A stretch of DNA of 64,000 nucleotides, from positions 1-64,000 of the forward strand of contig CAZUNG010000006.1 in the NCBI GenBank assembly GCA_964621905.1. The letters run 5' to 3'. A program made the translations under genes and the position numbers. Shown piece after piece: positions 34,408 through 43,153 of this stretch. Position 1 is the first letter of the stretch, and every line of letters starts with the position of its first letter. Origin of the DNA: Ruminococcus_G sp964621905. Its GTDB lineage: Bacteria; Bacillota; Clostridia; Lachnospirales; Lachnospiraceae. A model generated the notes under the pieces. It saw nothing but the letters and a program-made list of their open reading frames with translations. It had not been told where the DNA came from and searched no databases.

Positions 34408-36245
34408 TTGACTTCCAGAATCTGATCCAGGAAGTTCACCTTTCCAGACACTGTCATCAGAACTTCTTCGTAGTCATCGGAATTCGTGATGATGACAGGC
34501 GTTGTCAGGTTATATCCTGCGTCGGCAATGTTCTTAAGGTCAGCAGTCAGCAGCGGCTGACCGGCTTTCACCAGATCACCTTCTTTTACATGTGCCGTAA
34601 AATACTGTCCGTTCAGCTCCACCGTGTTGATCCCGACGTGAATCAGGATTTCCATACCGTCATCCGCAGTGATTCCGACCGCGTGCTTTGTATCAAAGAC
34701 CGTGCTGACTGTACCATTGACGGGGGAGATCACCTCTTTGTCTTCCGGAACAACAGCCATTCCTTTTCCGAGGATCTCAGCTGCAAAAGTATCATCCGGA
34801 ACTTCCGTCAGAGGGACAGCGGTTCCCTGCATCGGGCTGTATACGGTATTTTTCTTAAAAGCAGCTGTCTGCTCTTTGGGCTCTTTGTACAGCATCCAGG
34901 AGATGATAAATGCAACGGCAGATGCCACGAGGATAACCAGCGCGTACTGCAGCGTATAATTCGTGGTGATTAAAAATCCAAAGACTCCCGTAATTCCGTA
35001 GGCGGTAGCTCCGACGCCGAAGAGTCCTGCCGCCAGCCCTCCGCAGGCACCGCCGATACATCCGGCGATAAATGGTTTCATGTAACGGATGTTGATACCG
35101 AAGATCGCGGGTTCTGTGATCCCGAGGAAGGCGGAAAGAGAAGCCGGTAGGGCGATGGCTTTTGTCTTTTTGCTGCGGGTCTTTAGCGCAAGGGCCAGTG
35201 CAGCGGCGCCCTGTGCCACGTTTGCAGCGGTTGCGATCGGCATCCAGGTGTTCAGGCCGGTGCTGCTCAAAAGGCCTGCTTCCAGTGCATTATACATATG
35301 ATGAACGCCGGCCACGACGGTAGGTGCATAGGCCGCTCCGATCAGGCATCCGCCGATTCCAAACGGTACCGCGATCAGTGCCTGTGCGCCTGCGAGAACG
35401 TAGTTTTCAAGGGCTGAGAAGACAGGACCGATGACGGTCAGGGTCAGATAACCTGTTACGAGCACAGTGACAAGCGGTGTGACAAACAGATCAATCATCT
35501 CCGGAACGATTCTGTGCAGCCTTTTCTCGAGCATGCTCATCAGCCAGACAGCGATTACGACCGGAATCACGTGTCCCTGGTAACCAACCAGATTGATGTC
35601 ATAGAGGCCGAACCACGCGGAGGCCGACGGGATATCCGCGGCGTTCATGCCTGCAATGCTCCAGGCATTCAATAAATCCGGATGAATCATGATCATGCCA
35701 ATGACGGCTCCGAGAAACAGGTTTCCGCCAAATGTTTTTGCTGCACTGACAGCGATCAGTATCGGCAGAAATACGAATGCCGCATTGCTGAACAGGTGAA
35801 TGATAGTGTAAGTTCCGGATTCAGTCATAGCCGGCCAGACGTTGGCCAGCCCCTCCAGCAGGCCCATCAGCAGGCCGCTGGCTACAATCGCCGGAATGAT
35901 CGGTACGAAGATATCACCGAGCGTCTTGACCGCCCGTTTGAAAACGTTCTGTTTCTGTGCAGCGGCCTGTTTTACTTCCTCTTTTGTAGCTTCTGTAATA
36001 CCGGCAATCTTGATAAACTCGTCATAGACTTTATTTACAACACCCGTTCCGAAGATAATCTGAAGCTGGCCGGAGGCCTCAAATACTCCTTTTACACCGT
36101 CTATATTTTCCAGCGCATCCTTATTACACTTTTTGTTGTCCCCGATCACGAGACGCAGCCTTGTTGCACAGTGGGCGGCTGAGACAATATTTTCACTGCC
36201 TCCGATATGCTCATATACGGCCTTTGCTACCTTTCCATAATCCAT
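34404..36245 (-). CDS. PTS sucrose/beta-glucoside-type transporter, fused IIBCA
   Basis: 613 aa from the ATG at 36245, which follows GGAGGG; an upstream in-frame ATG (36296) adds a tail without a site and lies in an operator candidate. Domain order: IIB (1-85, phosphocysteine Cys26 in AAHCATRLRL), IIC (about 100-455, ten or so membrane segments, with GITEPAIFG), IIA (about 475-600, with GMEILIHVGINTVEL). It imports and phosphorylates the sugar. The adjacent GH32 sucrase points to sucrose. It needs the HPr and enzyme I encoded downstream. Confidence 0.92.
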   Translation of the reverse strand: MDYGKVAKAVYEHIGGSENIVSAAHCATRLRLVIGDNKKCNKDALENIDGVKGVFEASGQLQIIFGTGVVNKVYDEFIKIAGITEATKEEVKQAAAQKQNVFKRAVKTLGDIFVPIIPAIVASGLLMGLLEGLANVWPAMTESGTYTIIHLFSNAAFVFLPILIAVSAAKTFGGNLFLGAVIGMIMIHPDLLNAWSIAGMNAADIPSASAWFGLYDINLVGYQGHVIPVVIAVWLMSMLEKRLHRIVPEMIDLFVTPLVTVLVTGYLTLTVIGPVFSALENYVLAGAQALIAVPFGIGGCLIGAAYAPTVVAGVHHMYNALEAGLLSSTGLNTWMPIATAANVAQGAAALALALKTRSKKTKAIALPASLSAFLGITEPAIFGINIRYMKPFIAGCIGGACGGLAAGLFGVGATAYGITGVFGFLITTNYTLQYALVILVASAVAFIISWMLYKEPKEQTAAFKKNTVYSPMQGTAVPLTEVPDDTFAAEILGKGMAVVPEDKEVISPVNGTVSTVFDTKHAVGITADDGMEILIHVGINTVELNGQYFTAHVKEGDLVKAGQPLLTADLKNIADAGYNLTTPVIITNSDDYEEVLMTVSGKVNFLDQILEVK

Positions 36246-36280
36246 GAGTTTCCCTCCTGTTAAATTTTTATTCCGCTCCT

Positions 36281-36296
36281 GTGAAATCGTTCTCAT
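36281..36296. promoter_or_regulatory. Candidate repressor operator 1
   Basis: GTGAAATCGTTCTCAT is an imperfect palindrome sharing the TGAAATCG/TCTCA halves with the site at 36358-36373. It lies in the leader of the sucrose operon. Confidence 0.5.
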
Positions 36297-36357
36297 ATCG
36301 TGAAGCTGTTTATGAAAGGATAATAAGTAAACTGCAGATCAAATTGTGAGAAGTGAT

Positions 36358-36373
36358 ATGAGATCGATTTCAT
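36358..36373. promoter_or_regulatory. Candidate repressor operator 2
   Basis: ATGAGATCGATTTCAT is a 16-base palindrome with one mismatched pair and a central CG, the form of a LacI-family operator. It starts just downstream of the expected start of sucrose-operon transcription. Confidence 0.6.
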
Positions 36374-36385
36374 GTTTATGGTATC

Positions 36386-36414
36386 ATTGTAATCCGAAAA
36401 CAGGCGATTGTAAA
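36386..36414 (-). promoter_or_regulatory. Promoter of the sucrose PTS operon
   Basis: On the minus strand TTTACA (36414-36409), a 17-base spacer and TACAAT (36391-36386). Transcription would start near 36379, leaving a leader of about 130 bases. Confidence 0.7.
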
Positions 36415-36499
36415 TTGACAGAACACACAAAATTTACCGCCCGTTTTTGTGCAGTTTCTTTTTTCTACGGGGGTTGGGCGAAAAATCGCGTCATTTTAT

Positions 36500-36528
36500 T
36501 TGACATTGCATTATGGGGATGCTAATAT
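36500..36528 (+). promoter_or_regulatory. Promoter of the LacI-family gene
   Basis: TTGACA (36500-36505), a 17-base spacer and TAATAT (36523-36528). The start point would be near 36535, just before operator candidate 3. Confidence 0.7.
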
Positions 36529-36536
36529 TTTCAATA

Positions 36537-36550
36537 TGGAATCGTTCTCT
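36537..36550. promoter_or_regulatory. Candidate repressor operator 3
   Basis: TGGAATCGTTCTCT shares GAATCGTTCTC with operator 1 and lies at the expected start of transcription of the regulator gene, which suggests autoregulation. Confidence 0.45.
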
Positions 36551-36600
36551 CATTTGGTATCATATTGAAAAAATAATTGTCAGGAAAGCGGGAAAAACTT

Positions 36601-37593
36601 ATGAATATCAATGAAATTGCAAAACTGGCGGAGGTCTCCCGGGCAACTGTCTCCAGATATCTGAATAACGGTTATGTCAGTGAAGAAAAAAAAGACCGGA
36701 TCCGGCGGGTGATTGAAGAGACGGGTTATCGTCCCTCCAGCTCCGCCCAGACGCTGCGCAGCAAAAAAACTAATTTTATCGGTGTCATCATCCCAAAGAT
36801 CAATTCAGACTCCATCAGCCGCATGGTCTCCGGGATCAGCAGTACCCTTGCTGAGGCGGGATATCAGATGCTGTTGGCCTGTACACATAATAATGAGAAA
36901 GAGGAACTTAAATTTTTGAATCTTTTTAAAGAAAACCATGTGGACGGCATCATTCTGCTGGGTACCATCTTTACAGCGGAACACAGGAAGGCTTTAAAAA
37001 GTTTATCCGTACCCATCGTTATTTTGAGTCAATATCTGAATGGTTATTCCTGTGTTTATTCAGATGATTACCGCGCCGCATATGATCTGACCTCCTATCT
37101 GGCCGCAACAGGGACAAATGTCGGTTATCTCAGTGTGACAGAGAAGGATGAAGCGGTCGGAAAGGAACGTCTGCGCGGTGTGAGGGATGCACTGAAGAAT
37201 CATCATCAGGAACTGCCCGATGAACGGATTCGGGAGTGCATGTTTGATATGGAATCGGGGTCCGCGCAGGCGGAGGCACTGCTGAAGGCTGAACCGGATA
37301 TCGATACGGTGGTCTGTGCTACGGATACGATTGCGGTGGGAGCTCTGCAGTTTCTGAAATCTGTCGGGAAGAGAGTTCCGGAGGATATACAGATTGCCGG
37401 TATCGGTGACAGCTCCCTGTCACGGGTGACGGAGCCGTCCCTGACGACCGTGCATCTGTATTATGAAGAAGCCGGAACAGAAGCGGCGAGGCTTCTGTTT
37501 GATTTGATCCAGAATGGGGAAGCGGCGATTCAGAAGGAAGTGAAGCTGGACTGCAGGCTGATCGTGCAGGGGTCGACGCGCGCCGGGGTGTGA
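36601..37593 (+). CDS. LacI-family transcriptional repressor, probable sucrose regulator
   Basis: 330 aa from ATG 36601; a TTG at 36577 is in frame but lacks a site. The helix-turn-helix is INEIAKLAEVSRATVSRYLN, with hinge helix SSSAQTLRSKKT; the rest is a periplasmic-binding-protein-like effector domain (GVIIPKINSD, then VCATDTIAVGAL). It is divergent from the sucrose PTS operon, and three related palindromes lie between the two. It most likely represses the operon and itself, with a sucrose-derived phosphate as inducer (inference). Confidence 0.9.
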   Translation: MNINEIAKLAEVSRATVSRYLNNGYVSEEKKDRIRRVIEETGYRPSSSAQTLRSKKTNFIGVIIPKINSDSISRMVSGISSTLAEAGYQMLLACTHNNEKEELKFLNLFKENHVDGIILLGTIFTAEHRKALKSLSVPIVILSQYLNGYSCVYSDDYRAAYDLTSYLAATGTNVGYLSVTEKDEAVGKERLRGVRDALKNHHQELPDERIRECMFDMESGSAQAEALLKAEPDIDTVVCATDTIAVGALQFLKSVGKRVPEDIQIAGIGDSSLSRVTEPSLTTVHLYYEEAGTEAARLLFDLIQNGEAAIQKEVKLDCRLIVQGSTRAGV

Positions 37594-37683
37594 TGACAAC
37601 CTTAAGAAAAGCGCATACTGTAATAAAAACATGTTGTCATAAAAAGCTGTTAGATTCTGGAAACATTAGATTTGAGAAAATAT

Positions 37684-37911
37684 TATGGCAGCGGAGATAC
37701 GCAGGTGCGTGCACTCGACGCTTCTCCATATGCTGGGCGGACTTGACAGGCCGACTGCAGGAAGTGTGGTTGTAGATGGAAAAGATATTTTTTTTCTAAA
37801 GGATGAGAAAGATTGGATTCGTCTTTCAGAATTACAATCTGGTACCGGTGCTGAACGTCTATGAAAATATCGTGATGCCCATCTTGCTGGTATGGGGGCA
37901 GCTGTTCCTGC
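37684..37911 (+). pseudogene. Remnant of an ABC-transporter ATPase gene (MacB/LolD type)
   Basis: The 37594-38102 gap carries recognisable pieces of an ATPase in several frames. YGSGDTQVRALD is followed, after a deletion that removes the Walker A loop, by LLHMLGGLDRPTAGSVVVDG and KDIFFLKDE. A frame change then gives RKIGFVFQNYNLVPVLNVYE and NIVMPILL. Walker B and all the rest are gone. There is no matching permease gene. It is a clear relic of an antimicrobial-peptide or lipoprotein-type exporter. Confidence 0.7.
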
Positions 37912-38051
37912 CGCTGCGCTGAAAGCAGGAGGAAAACAGCCGGTGATAGAACGTTTAAGAGAGAATTGAATTCTTTGAGAGAGCTCTGTCGGATCATTTT
38001 TTCATCATATGAAAATTTTTAAATTATGTTCTTTATAATCCGCTCCACCTT

Positions 38052-38060
38052 TGGTATAAT
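38052..38060 (+). promoter_or_regulatory. Extended -10 promoter of the iron alcohol dehydrogenase gene
   Basis: TGGTATAAT at 38052-38060 is an extended -10 box; only a poor -35 box is present. The start codon is at 38103. Confidence 0.5.
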
Positions 38061-38102
38061 AAGCCTGTATAGTTCAATATTTTAATAGAAGGAGTGATAT
38101 TA

Positions 38103-39284
38103 ATGGCAATGGATTCATTTTCCGCTTCTCTGATGGCGGATAAACGTGAGATTGTCTTCGTGCCCACTGTTTACAAATTTCAGAATTTTGGACAGATGGC
38201 GGAAGAATTCTCTTTGAACGAGAGAGATGTTGTACTGACTAATGAGTACATTTACATCCCTTTTATGAAGGACTTAAACTTGAAATGCAACTTCGTTTTC
38301 CAGGAGAAATTTGGCGCCGGAGAACCCAGTGAAGAAATGATTCAGACAATGTATGATACGATTCCGTATGACAGCTATGATCGTGTGATTGCTGTCGGCG
38401 GCGGTGCAATTTTGGATCTGTGTAAGCTGCTTGGCTGCCAGCGTCCGTCATCCGTACATGAATTATATTTCAAACGTGATCCGATTGTACACGAGAAGGA
38501 AGTTATCGCTATTCCGACGACCTGCGGTACCGGATCAGAGTGTACCAACATTTCCGTGGCTATCGTTAAGGACGAAAAAGACGGCGTCCTGACAGGCCGC
38601 GAAACAAAACTTGGACTGGTTTCAGATGATATTATCCCGAATAAGGTTTGCCTGATTCCTGAACTTCTGAAAACGCTTCCTTATAAAGTATTTGCATGCA
38701 GTGCAATTGATGCGCTGATTCATGCGGTAGAGTCGTTCCTCTCGCCGGCAAGAAAGACCATTACCTCTGAGATGTTCTCAGTAAAAGCAATGGAAATGAT
38801 TCTGGAAGGTTTCCGCCGTATTATTGACAATGGACAGGACGCCCGTTTTGAGTATTCCGACGAGTTTCTGACTGCATCCTTCTTCGCAGGCATTGCGTTC
38901 CTGAAAGCAGGATGTGCGACAGTACACGGAATGAGCTTCCCTCTGGGCGGTACTTATCATGTACCTCATGGAGAGTCCAACTATATGCTTTTTGGTGAGA
39001 TCCTGAAAGTATACGATGAGAAAAACCCGAATGGCGAACTGATCGTATTTAAAAAGAAAGTGGCTGATATTCTGGGCTGCCCAGTAGAGAACGCAATCCC
39101 CGCGCTGAACGAGATGCTGGAGAAGATCCTGCCGCTTCGTCCGCTGCGTGACTGCGGCTTCACAGAACAAGACATCGTAGAATTCCCGCAGTCCGTAATG
39201 GCGAATCAGCAGCGTCTGCTGACGAATTCTTACGTGCCTATGGATCTTGAACTGATGGAAAGAATTTACAGAGAGTGTTTCTAA
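38103..39284 (+). CDS. Iron-containing alcohol dehydrogenase, 4-hydroxybutyrate dehydrogenase type
   Basis: 393 aa from ATG 38103, which follows AAGGAG by 9 bases; GTG 38094 overlaps that site. The NAD loop is VIAVGGGAILDLCK; IPTTCGTGSECTN and metal ligands in AIDALIHAVESF and ATVHGMSFPLGGTYHVPHGE are clear. The overall look is that of clostridial 4-hydroxybutyrate dehydrogenase, which reduces succinate semialdehyde; related enzymes act on other short hydroxyacids, so the substrate is an inference. It is monocistronic with a strong terminator. Confidence 0.85.
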   Translation: MAMDSFSASLMADKREIVFVPTVYKFQNFGQMAEEFSLNERDVVLTNEYIYIPFMKDLNLKCNFVFQEKFGAGEPSEEMIQTMYDTIPYDSYDRVIAVGGGAILDLCKLLGCQRPSSVHELYFKRDPIVHEKEVIAIPTTCGTGSECTNISVAIVKDEKDGVLTGRETKLGLVSDDIIPNKVCLIPELLKTLPYKVFACSAIDALIHAVESFLSPARKTITSEMFSVKAMEMILEGFRRIIDNGQDARFEYSDEFLTASFFAGIAFLKAGCATVHGMSFPLGGTYHVPHGESNYMLFGEILKVYDEKNPNGELIVFKKKVADILGCPVENAIPALNEMLEKILPLRPLRDCGFTEQDIVEFPQSVMANQQRLLTNSYVPMDLELMERIYRECF

Positions 39285-39331
39285 TTCTATAATCAAACCT
39301 TGCAATCGTATGATTGTACATATTAAAGGAG

Positions 39332-39380
39332 GGTACCGCCCTGTTATTGAACAAAGTAACGGGGCGGTACCTTTCTTTAA
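39332..39380 (+). terminator. Terminator after the iron alcohol dehydrogenase gene
   Basis: GGTACCGCCC (39332-39341) pairs with GGGCGGTACC (39362-39371), followed by TTTCTTT. Confidence 0.85.
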
Positions 39381-39405
39381 TTTTTATTAAATATCCATAA
39401 AAAAA

Positions 39406-39468
39406 GTCAAAAATTCTAAAAAACAGGTCAAAATATTAATAGTTACAAAACATTGGAATCGATATAAT
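39406..39468 (+). promoter_or_regulatory. Activator-type promoter of the sulfate-ester locus with 21-base-spaced direct repeats
   Basis: GTCAAAA occurs at 39406-39412 and again at 39427-39433, exactly 21 bases apart. A TATAAT at 39463-39468 has no acceptable -35 box. Two same-face direct repeats abutting the -35 position are the usual layout for an AraC-type activator, and an AraC-type response regulator is encoded at 57146 (link inferred). Confidence 0.5.
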
Positions 39469-39520
39469 GTAACCATAGTAAATCAGGAGACAGAAACACA
39501 AAAAAGAAAGGGAGCTGTAT

Positions 39521-40672
39521 ATGAAGAGAAAAACATGGAAAAAAATGACGGGGATTGCACTTGCGGCAATTATGGCGGCAGGAACACTTGCAGGCTGCGG
39601 CTCAAAAGGAACAGAAGAGAAAGAAGAGTCGAAACAAAAAACTGAGGAGAGCAGCGATGCATCGGGTGACAGCGGCACAGCGGATACCGGTGAGCTCAAG
39701 GGAAGCGGAGAAACGCTTGTAGTTGGCGTACAGCCTTGCAGCTTCTGCTATCCGGTCATCTACGCAAGCGAAAAAGGCTACTTTAAAGACGCCGGACTCG
39801 ATGTGGAATATATCGTGTTTGACAACGGTTCTTCCATGAATGAAGGACTGGCAGCACAGCAGCTGGATATCGGCGTCAATGGCCTTGCAACGATCTATAC
39901 GGTCTGCGGCGGAGTCTGTGACCTGATCGCAGAATCTGAGGCCTGTGCAACAGGAGCAATCTATGCGAGACCGGACAGCGATATTGTAAAAGCGGCTGAG
40001 GTTGACGGGGTAAAGGGAAGCAAGGAGACTCTGCAGGGTGTAACCTGTCTTGGCGCTACCAGTACACTGACACAGCAGCAGGCATATGCGTATATGAACA
40101 AATTTGGTCTGACAGCAGGAAAAGACTATGAATTCCTGAACATGGATTATTCTACAGCAAACCAGGCATTTATCGCGGGCGAGGGCGATATCATCTCTGT
40201 TGACGGGCTGAATTACATTGATGAACTCGAGAAAGCCGGCATGGTAAAGATCTGTGACTATGCAACAGCAACCGGAAGCCCATACTGCTCCGGTATCGTA
40301 TCGAGAAAAGACGTGAGCCAGGACCGTGCAGATGATGTGACATTGTTCCTGAAAGTCTTCTATGAGACCACAGATGAGCTGATGAATGATATGGATACCT
40401 TCCGCAAAGGATATCTGGATTATGTATTGGAAAATGGACGTGAATACACAGAAGAGACTGTTGCGGCTGAAATCGAAGCACGTCCGCTGTTTACGAAAGA
40501 AACCATGGAGAAAGATGATTATGTACTCGGTACCAGTACCATCTCTGCTGCAAAATTCTTTGCGGAGATTGGAGTAATTGAGGAGTCCAATCTGGGTAAC
40601 CTGAAGAACATTGATCCAAGTTTCCTGAATAAAGCGCTGGGTCTGGATGTAAAAGTAGCTGCGCTGGAATAG
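39521..40672 (+). CDS. ABC transporter substrate-binding lipoprotein (NMT1/SsuA-like)
   Basis: 383 aa. A lipoprotein signal (KKMTGIALAAIM, lipobox LAGC with Cys26) is followed by a Ser/Glu/Lys-rich linker and a binding domain beginning LVVGVQPCSFCYPVIYASEKGYF. The form is that of the nitrate/sulfonate/taurine (SsuA/TauA) and thiamine-precursor binders. Placed before two permeases, two ATPases and a row of sulfatases, it most likely captures a sulfate ester or sulfonate (inference). The gene has AAAGGGAG before the ATG and a hairpin after it. Confidence 0.85.
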   Translation: MKRKTWKKMTGIALAAIMAAGTLAGCGSKGTEEKEESKQKTEESSDASGDSGTADTGELKGSGETLVVGVQPCSFCYPVIYASEKGYFKDAGLDVEYIVFDNGSSMNEGLAAQQLDIGVNGLATIYTVCGGVCDLIAESEACATGAIYARPDSDIVKAAEVDGVKGSKETLQGVTCLGATSTLTQQQAYAYMNKFGLTAGKDYEFLNMDYSTANQAFIAGEGDIISVDGLNYIDELEKAGMVKICDYATATGSPYCSGIVSRKDVSQDRADDVTLFLKVFYETTDELMNDMDTFRKGYLDYVLENGREYTEETVAAEIEARPLFTKETMEKDDYVLGTSTISAAKFFAEIGVIEESNLGNLKNIDPSFLNKALGLDVKVAALE

Positions 40673-40726
40673 TTCGCGAATATACCGGCAGGGCATATAA
40701 AAGGATAAGAACCGGCTGACGAATAG

Positions 40727-40780
40727 CAACAGGGTAACTTCATTAAATACTTGTTAATGGTTGCCCTGTTGTTTTGTCTT
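40727..40780 (+). terminator. Intra-operon terminator/attenuator after the binding-protein gene
   Basis: A 12-pair stem with one T-G pair (40727-40738 with 40760-40771) is followed by TTTTGTCTT. It probably lets most transcripts stop, so that the binding protein outnumbers the permeases. Confidence 0.65.
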
Positions 40781-40810
40781 AAAAATAGCATAAAAGAAAG
40801 GATATTTGCC

Positions 40811-41593
40811 GTGAAGAAAAAGAGAAGTAAATATTTATGGATATTAAGTGTGGCGACGATTGCCTTCATTCTGTTTATCTGGTGGCTCGTCACAGACGGA
40901 ATGGGAATCTTTACACCCAACACACTGCCTAGCCCGATCAAGATTGTACAGACATTTATCAAGAAACTGACAGACCCGAACCCGGATGGCGCGACGCTGC
41001 TCGCACATCTCATTTCCAGTCTGAAGATCGTACTGTCAGGATATCTGCTGGGTGTCGTCCTTGGAGTTCCTCTGGGAATTGTGATGGCGTGGTATGAAAA
41101 AGCGGATCTGATGGTCCGCCCGGTATTTGATATGATCCGTACAGTCCCGGGAATTGCCTGGGTTCCTGTAATGGTTGTATTCTTAGGCATTGGTTTTACA
41201 TCAAAAGCCGTCGTTATCTTTATCGGGGCTGTTGTTGCAAATGTTATCAATGCGTACTCAGGGATCAAGCAGACGAAACAGGTTCATCTATGGGTGGGTG
41301 CTACCTTTGGTGCATCCAACTGGCAGCTGCTTCGCAGGATTGCCCTTCCTTCAGCGTTTCCGATGATTATCAACGGGTTAAAGCTTTCACTGGGAGGCGC
41401 ATGGACGACGATCGTTGCGGCAGAACTTCTGGCATCTAATAAGGGTATTGGTTACATGATTCAGCAGGCACGCGGTATTCTCCGCCCGGATATCATCATT
41501 GTCGGTATGTTCGTCATCGGTATCGTTGGTTCGCTGCTGATGCTTCCGATTTCTCTGATTGAGAAAAAGGTAATGAAAGGGGGTAAATGGTAA
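40811..41593 (+). CDS. ABC transporter permease 1 (SsuC/TauC-like)
   Basis: 260 aa from the GTG at 40811 (GAAAGGA upstream, next residues KKKRSKYLW); an ATG at 40751 in frame would start within the hairpin. It has about six membrane segments, the first at 10-30. The coupling loop for the ATPase is in the segment ATFGASNWQLLRRIALPSAF (EAA-like, with G then P). The pair with permease 2 suggests a heterodimer. Confidence 0.85.
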   Translation: MKKKRSKYLWILSVATIAFILFIWWLVTDGMGIFTPNTLPSPIKIVQTFIKKLTDPNPDGATLLAHLISSLKIVLSGYLLGVVLGVPLGIVMAWYEKADLMVRPVFDMIRTVPGIAWVPVMVVFLGIGFTSKAVVIFIGAVVANVINAYSGIKQTKQVHLWVGATFGASNWQLLRRIALPSAFPMIINGLKLSLGGAWTTIVAAELLASNKGIGYMIQQARGILRPDIIIVGMFVIGIVGSLLMLPISLIEKKVMKGGKW

Positions 41594-42384
41594 TGCAGAC
41601 AAAGACACCCGCTCAGGAACGAAGAGATAAAATCGTATATGGGACACTCGCAGTATTTATTTTCCTGGTAATCTGGTTTCTGGTAACAAAGCTGACCGCA
41701 TTTGGTGAGATTTTTCCGGACCCGATCACCGTTCTCGCAAACATTGGCGACAAATTTGTCAACCCGCTGGGAAAAGTAACCCTGGTTGGACATATCCTGG
41801 TTTCCATCAGACGTGTTATGGTAGCGTTTATCGTGGCAGCCGCCGGGGGTATTGTCCTTGGCGTTACGATGGGATGGTACCCGGTGGTGGAATCCATCTT
41901 TAAACCGGTGATCGAATTTCTTCGTCCGATCCCGCCGATCGCATGGATCCCGATCTCCATCCTGTGGTATGGTTTTTCAGAGATGTCAAAGTACTTTCTG
42001 ATCTTCCTCGCATCCTTCTTTGTCATCACGATCAGTGTGTATTCCGGTGTGAAATCCGTGGATCCGATGCTGATCCGTGCAGCCAAGATGCTGGGGGCAA
42101 AGGACAATCAGCTGTTTACGACGATCATTATTCCGTCCGTCGTTCCCTACATATTTTCCGGTCTTCAGGTGGCGCTTGGAAACAGCTGGGCGAGTATCGT
42201 CGCCGCCGAGATGGTACAGTCCAATATGGGTGTGGGCTGGATCATTATCACCGGACAGCAGAGCAGTAATATGGTGCAGATCGTGACCGGTATCGTGTGT
42301 ATCGCAGTTGTCGGTATGTTGCTTGTAATGATTATGAGAGGATTGGAGAGTAAATTATGCGCATGGAACAAACAGGGAAGATGA
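41593..42384 (+). CDS. ABC transporter permease 2 (SsuC/TauC-like)
   Basis: 263 aa. The stop of permease 1 and this ATG share a base (TAATG); an ATG at 41587 in frame is the alternative. About six membrane segments; the EAA-like coupling loop is AAKMLGAKDNQLFTTIIIPS. It is a different sequence from permease 1, consistent with a two-permease importer. The end overlaps the ATPase 1 start by 28 bases. Confidence 0.85.
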   Translation: MQTKTPAQERRDKIVYGTLAVFIFLVIWFLVTKLTAFGEIFPDPITVLANIGDKFVNPLGKVTLVGHILVSIRRVMVAFIVAAAGGIVLGVTMGWYPVVESIFKPVIEFLRPIPPIAWIPISILWYGFSEMSKYFLIFLASFFVITISVYSGVKSVDPMLIRAAKMLGAKDNQLFTTIIIPSVVPYIFSGLQVALGNSWASIVAAEMVQSNMGVGWIIITGQQSSNMVQIVTGIVCIAVVGMLLVMIMRGLESKLCAWNKQGR

Positions 42385-43139
42385 AAGAAGACTTCATCGT
42401 ATGTCAGGATGTCATGGAAGAATTTCCGAAAGCCGATGAAGGTATGTTCCGGGTTGCGGAAAATCTTAATTTTACGGTGAAAGAAAACGAATTTCTGGTG
42501 CTGTTCGGCCCGGGACAGTGTGGAAAAACTTCTATATTAAATATGATAGCAGGATTTGACCTTCCGACAAAAGGAAGCATCGTCGTCGATGGAAAAGAGG
42601 TCAAGGGGCCCGGCGCGGAGCGCGGTATGGTATTTCAGACGACGTGCCTGTTTCCGTGGCTGACCGTGATGGGAAACGTGGAATATGGGCCAAAGGTCCG
42701 CGGCGTCGGGAAAAAAGAGCGCCGGAAAAAAGCGCAGCATTATATCGATCTTGTCGGGCTGCAGGGATTTGAAAACCATTTTCCGGTAAAAATATCCGGC
42801 GGTATGAAGCAGCGTGTCGGCATTGCCCGGGCTTACTGTAATGAACCTGTCGTGATGCTGATGGATGAGCCGTTCGGTCATCTGGATGCTCAGACACGTT
42901 ATCTGATGCAGGAAGACCTGATGAAGATCTGGGAACAGGAAAAGCGTACGGTTATCTTTGTTACCAATAATATTGAAGAGGCACTGTATCTGGCGGACCG
43001 TATCCTGGTGCTCACCAACTGTCCCACGAAGGTAAAGGCGGAATATAAGATAGACCTGCCCAGACCACGAGATTATACGGATCCCGATTTCTTAAAACTC
43101 AGAAAAGAAATCAGTGAAATCGTAGACCATACATTGTAA
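42357..43139 (+). CDS. ABC transporter ATPase 1 (consensus signature, degenerate H-loop)
   Basis: 260 aa of the SsuB/TauB type. Walker A is GPGQCGKTS (residues 51-59), the signature is ISGGMKQR, Walker B is VVMLMDEP with HLDA following. In the switch loop TNNIEEA, Asn stands where a His is expected. Together with ATPase 2, which keeps the His but has a degenerate signature, it would form one complete and one incomplete ATP site. It lies in the same operon as the permeases. Confidence 0.88.
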   Translation: MRMEQTGKMKEDFIVCQDVMEEFPKADEGMFRVAENLNFTVKENEFLVLFGPGQCGKTSILNMIAGFDLPTKGSIVVDGKEVKGPGAERGMVFQTTCLFPWLTVMGNVEYGPKVRGVGKKERRKKAQHYIDLVGLQGFENHFPVKISGGMKQRVGIARAYCNEPVVMLMDEPFGHLDAQTRYLMQEDLMKIWEQEKRTVIFVTNNIEEALYLADRILVLTNCPTKVKAEYKIDLPRPRDYTDPDFLKLRKEISEIVDHTL

Positions 43140-43153
43140 GGCGGAGGGTGACT

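Noticed and set aside
39602..40729. 375-codon open frame on the minus strand
   Set aside because: Shadow of the binding-protein gene; composition typical of antisense frames.
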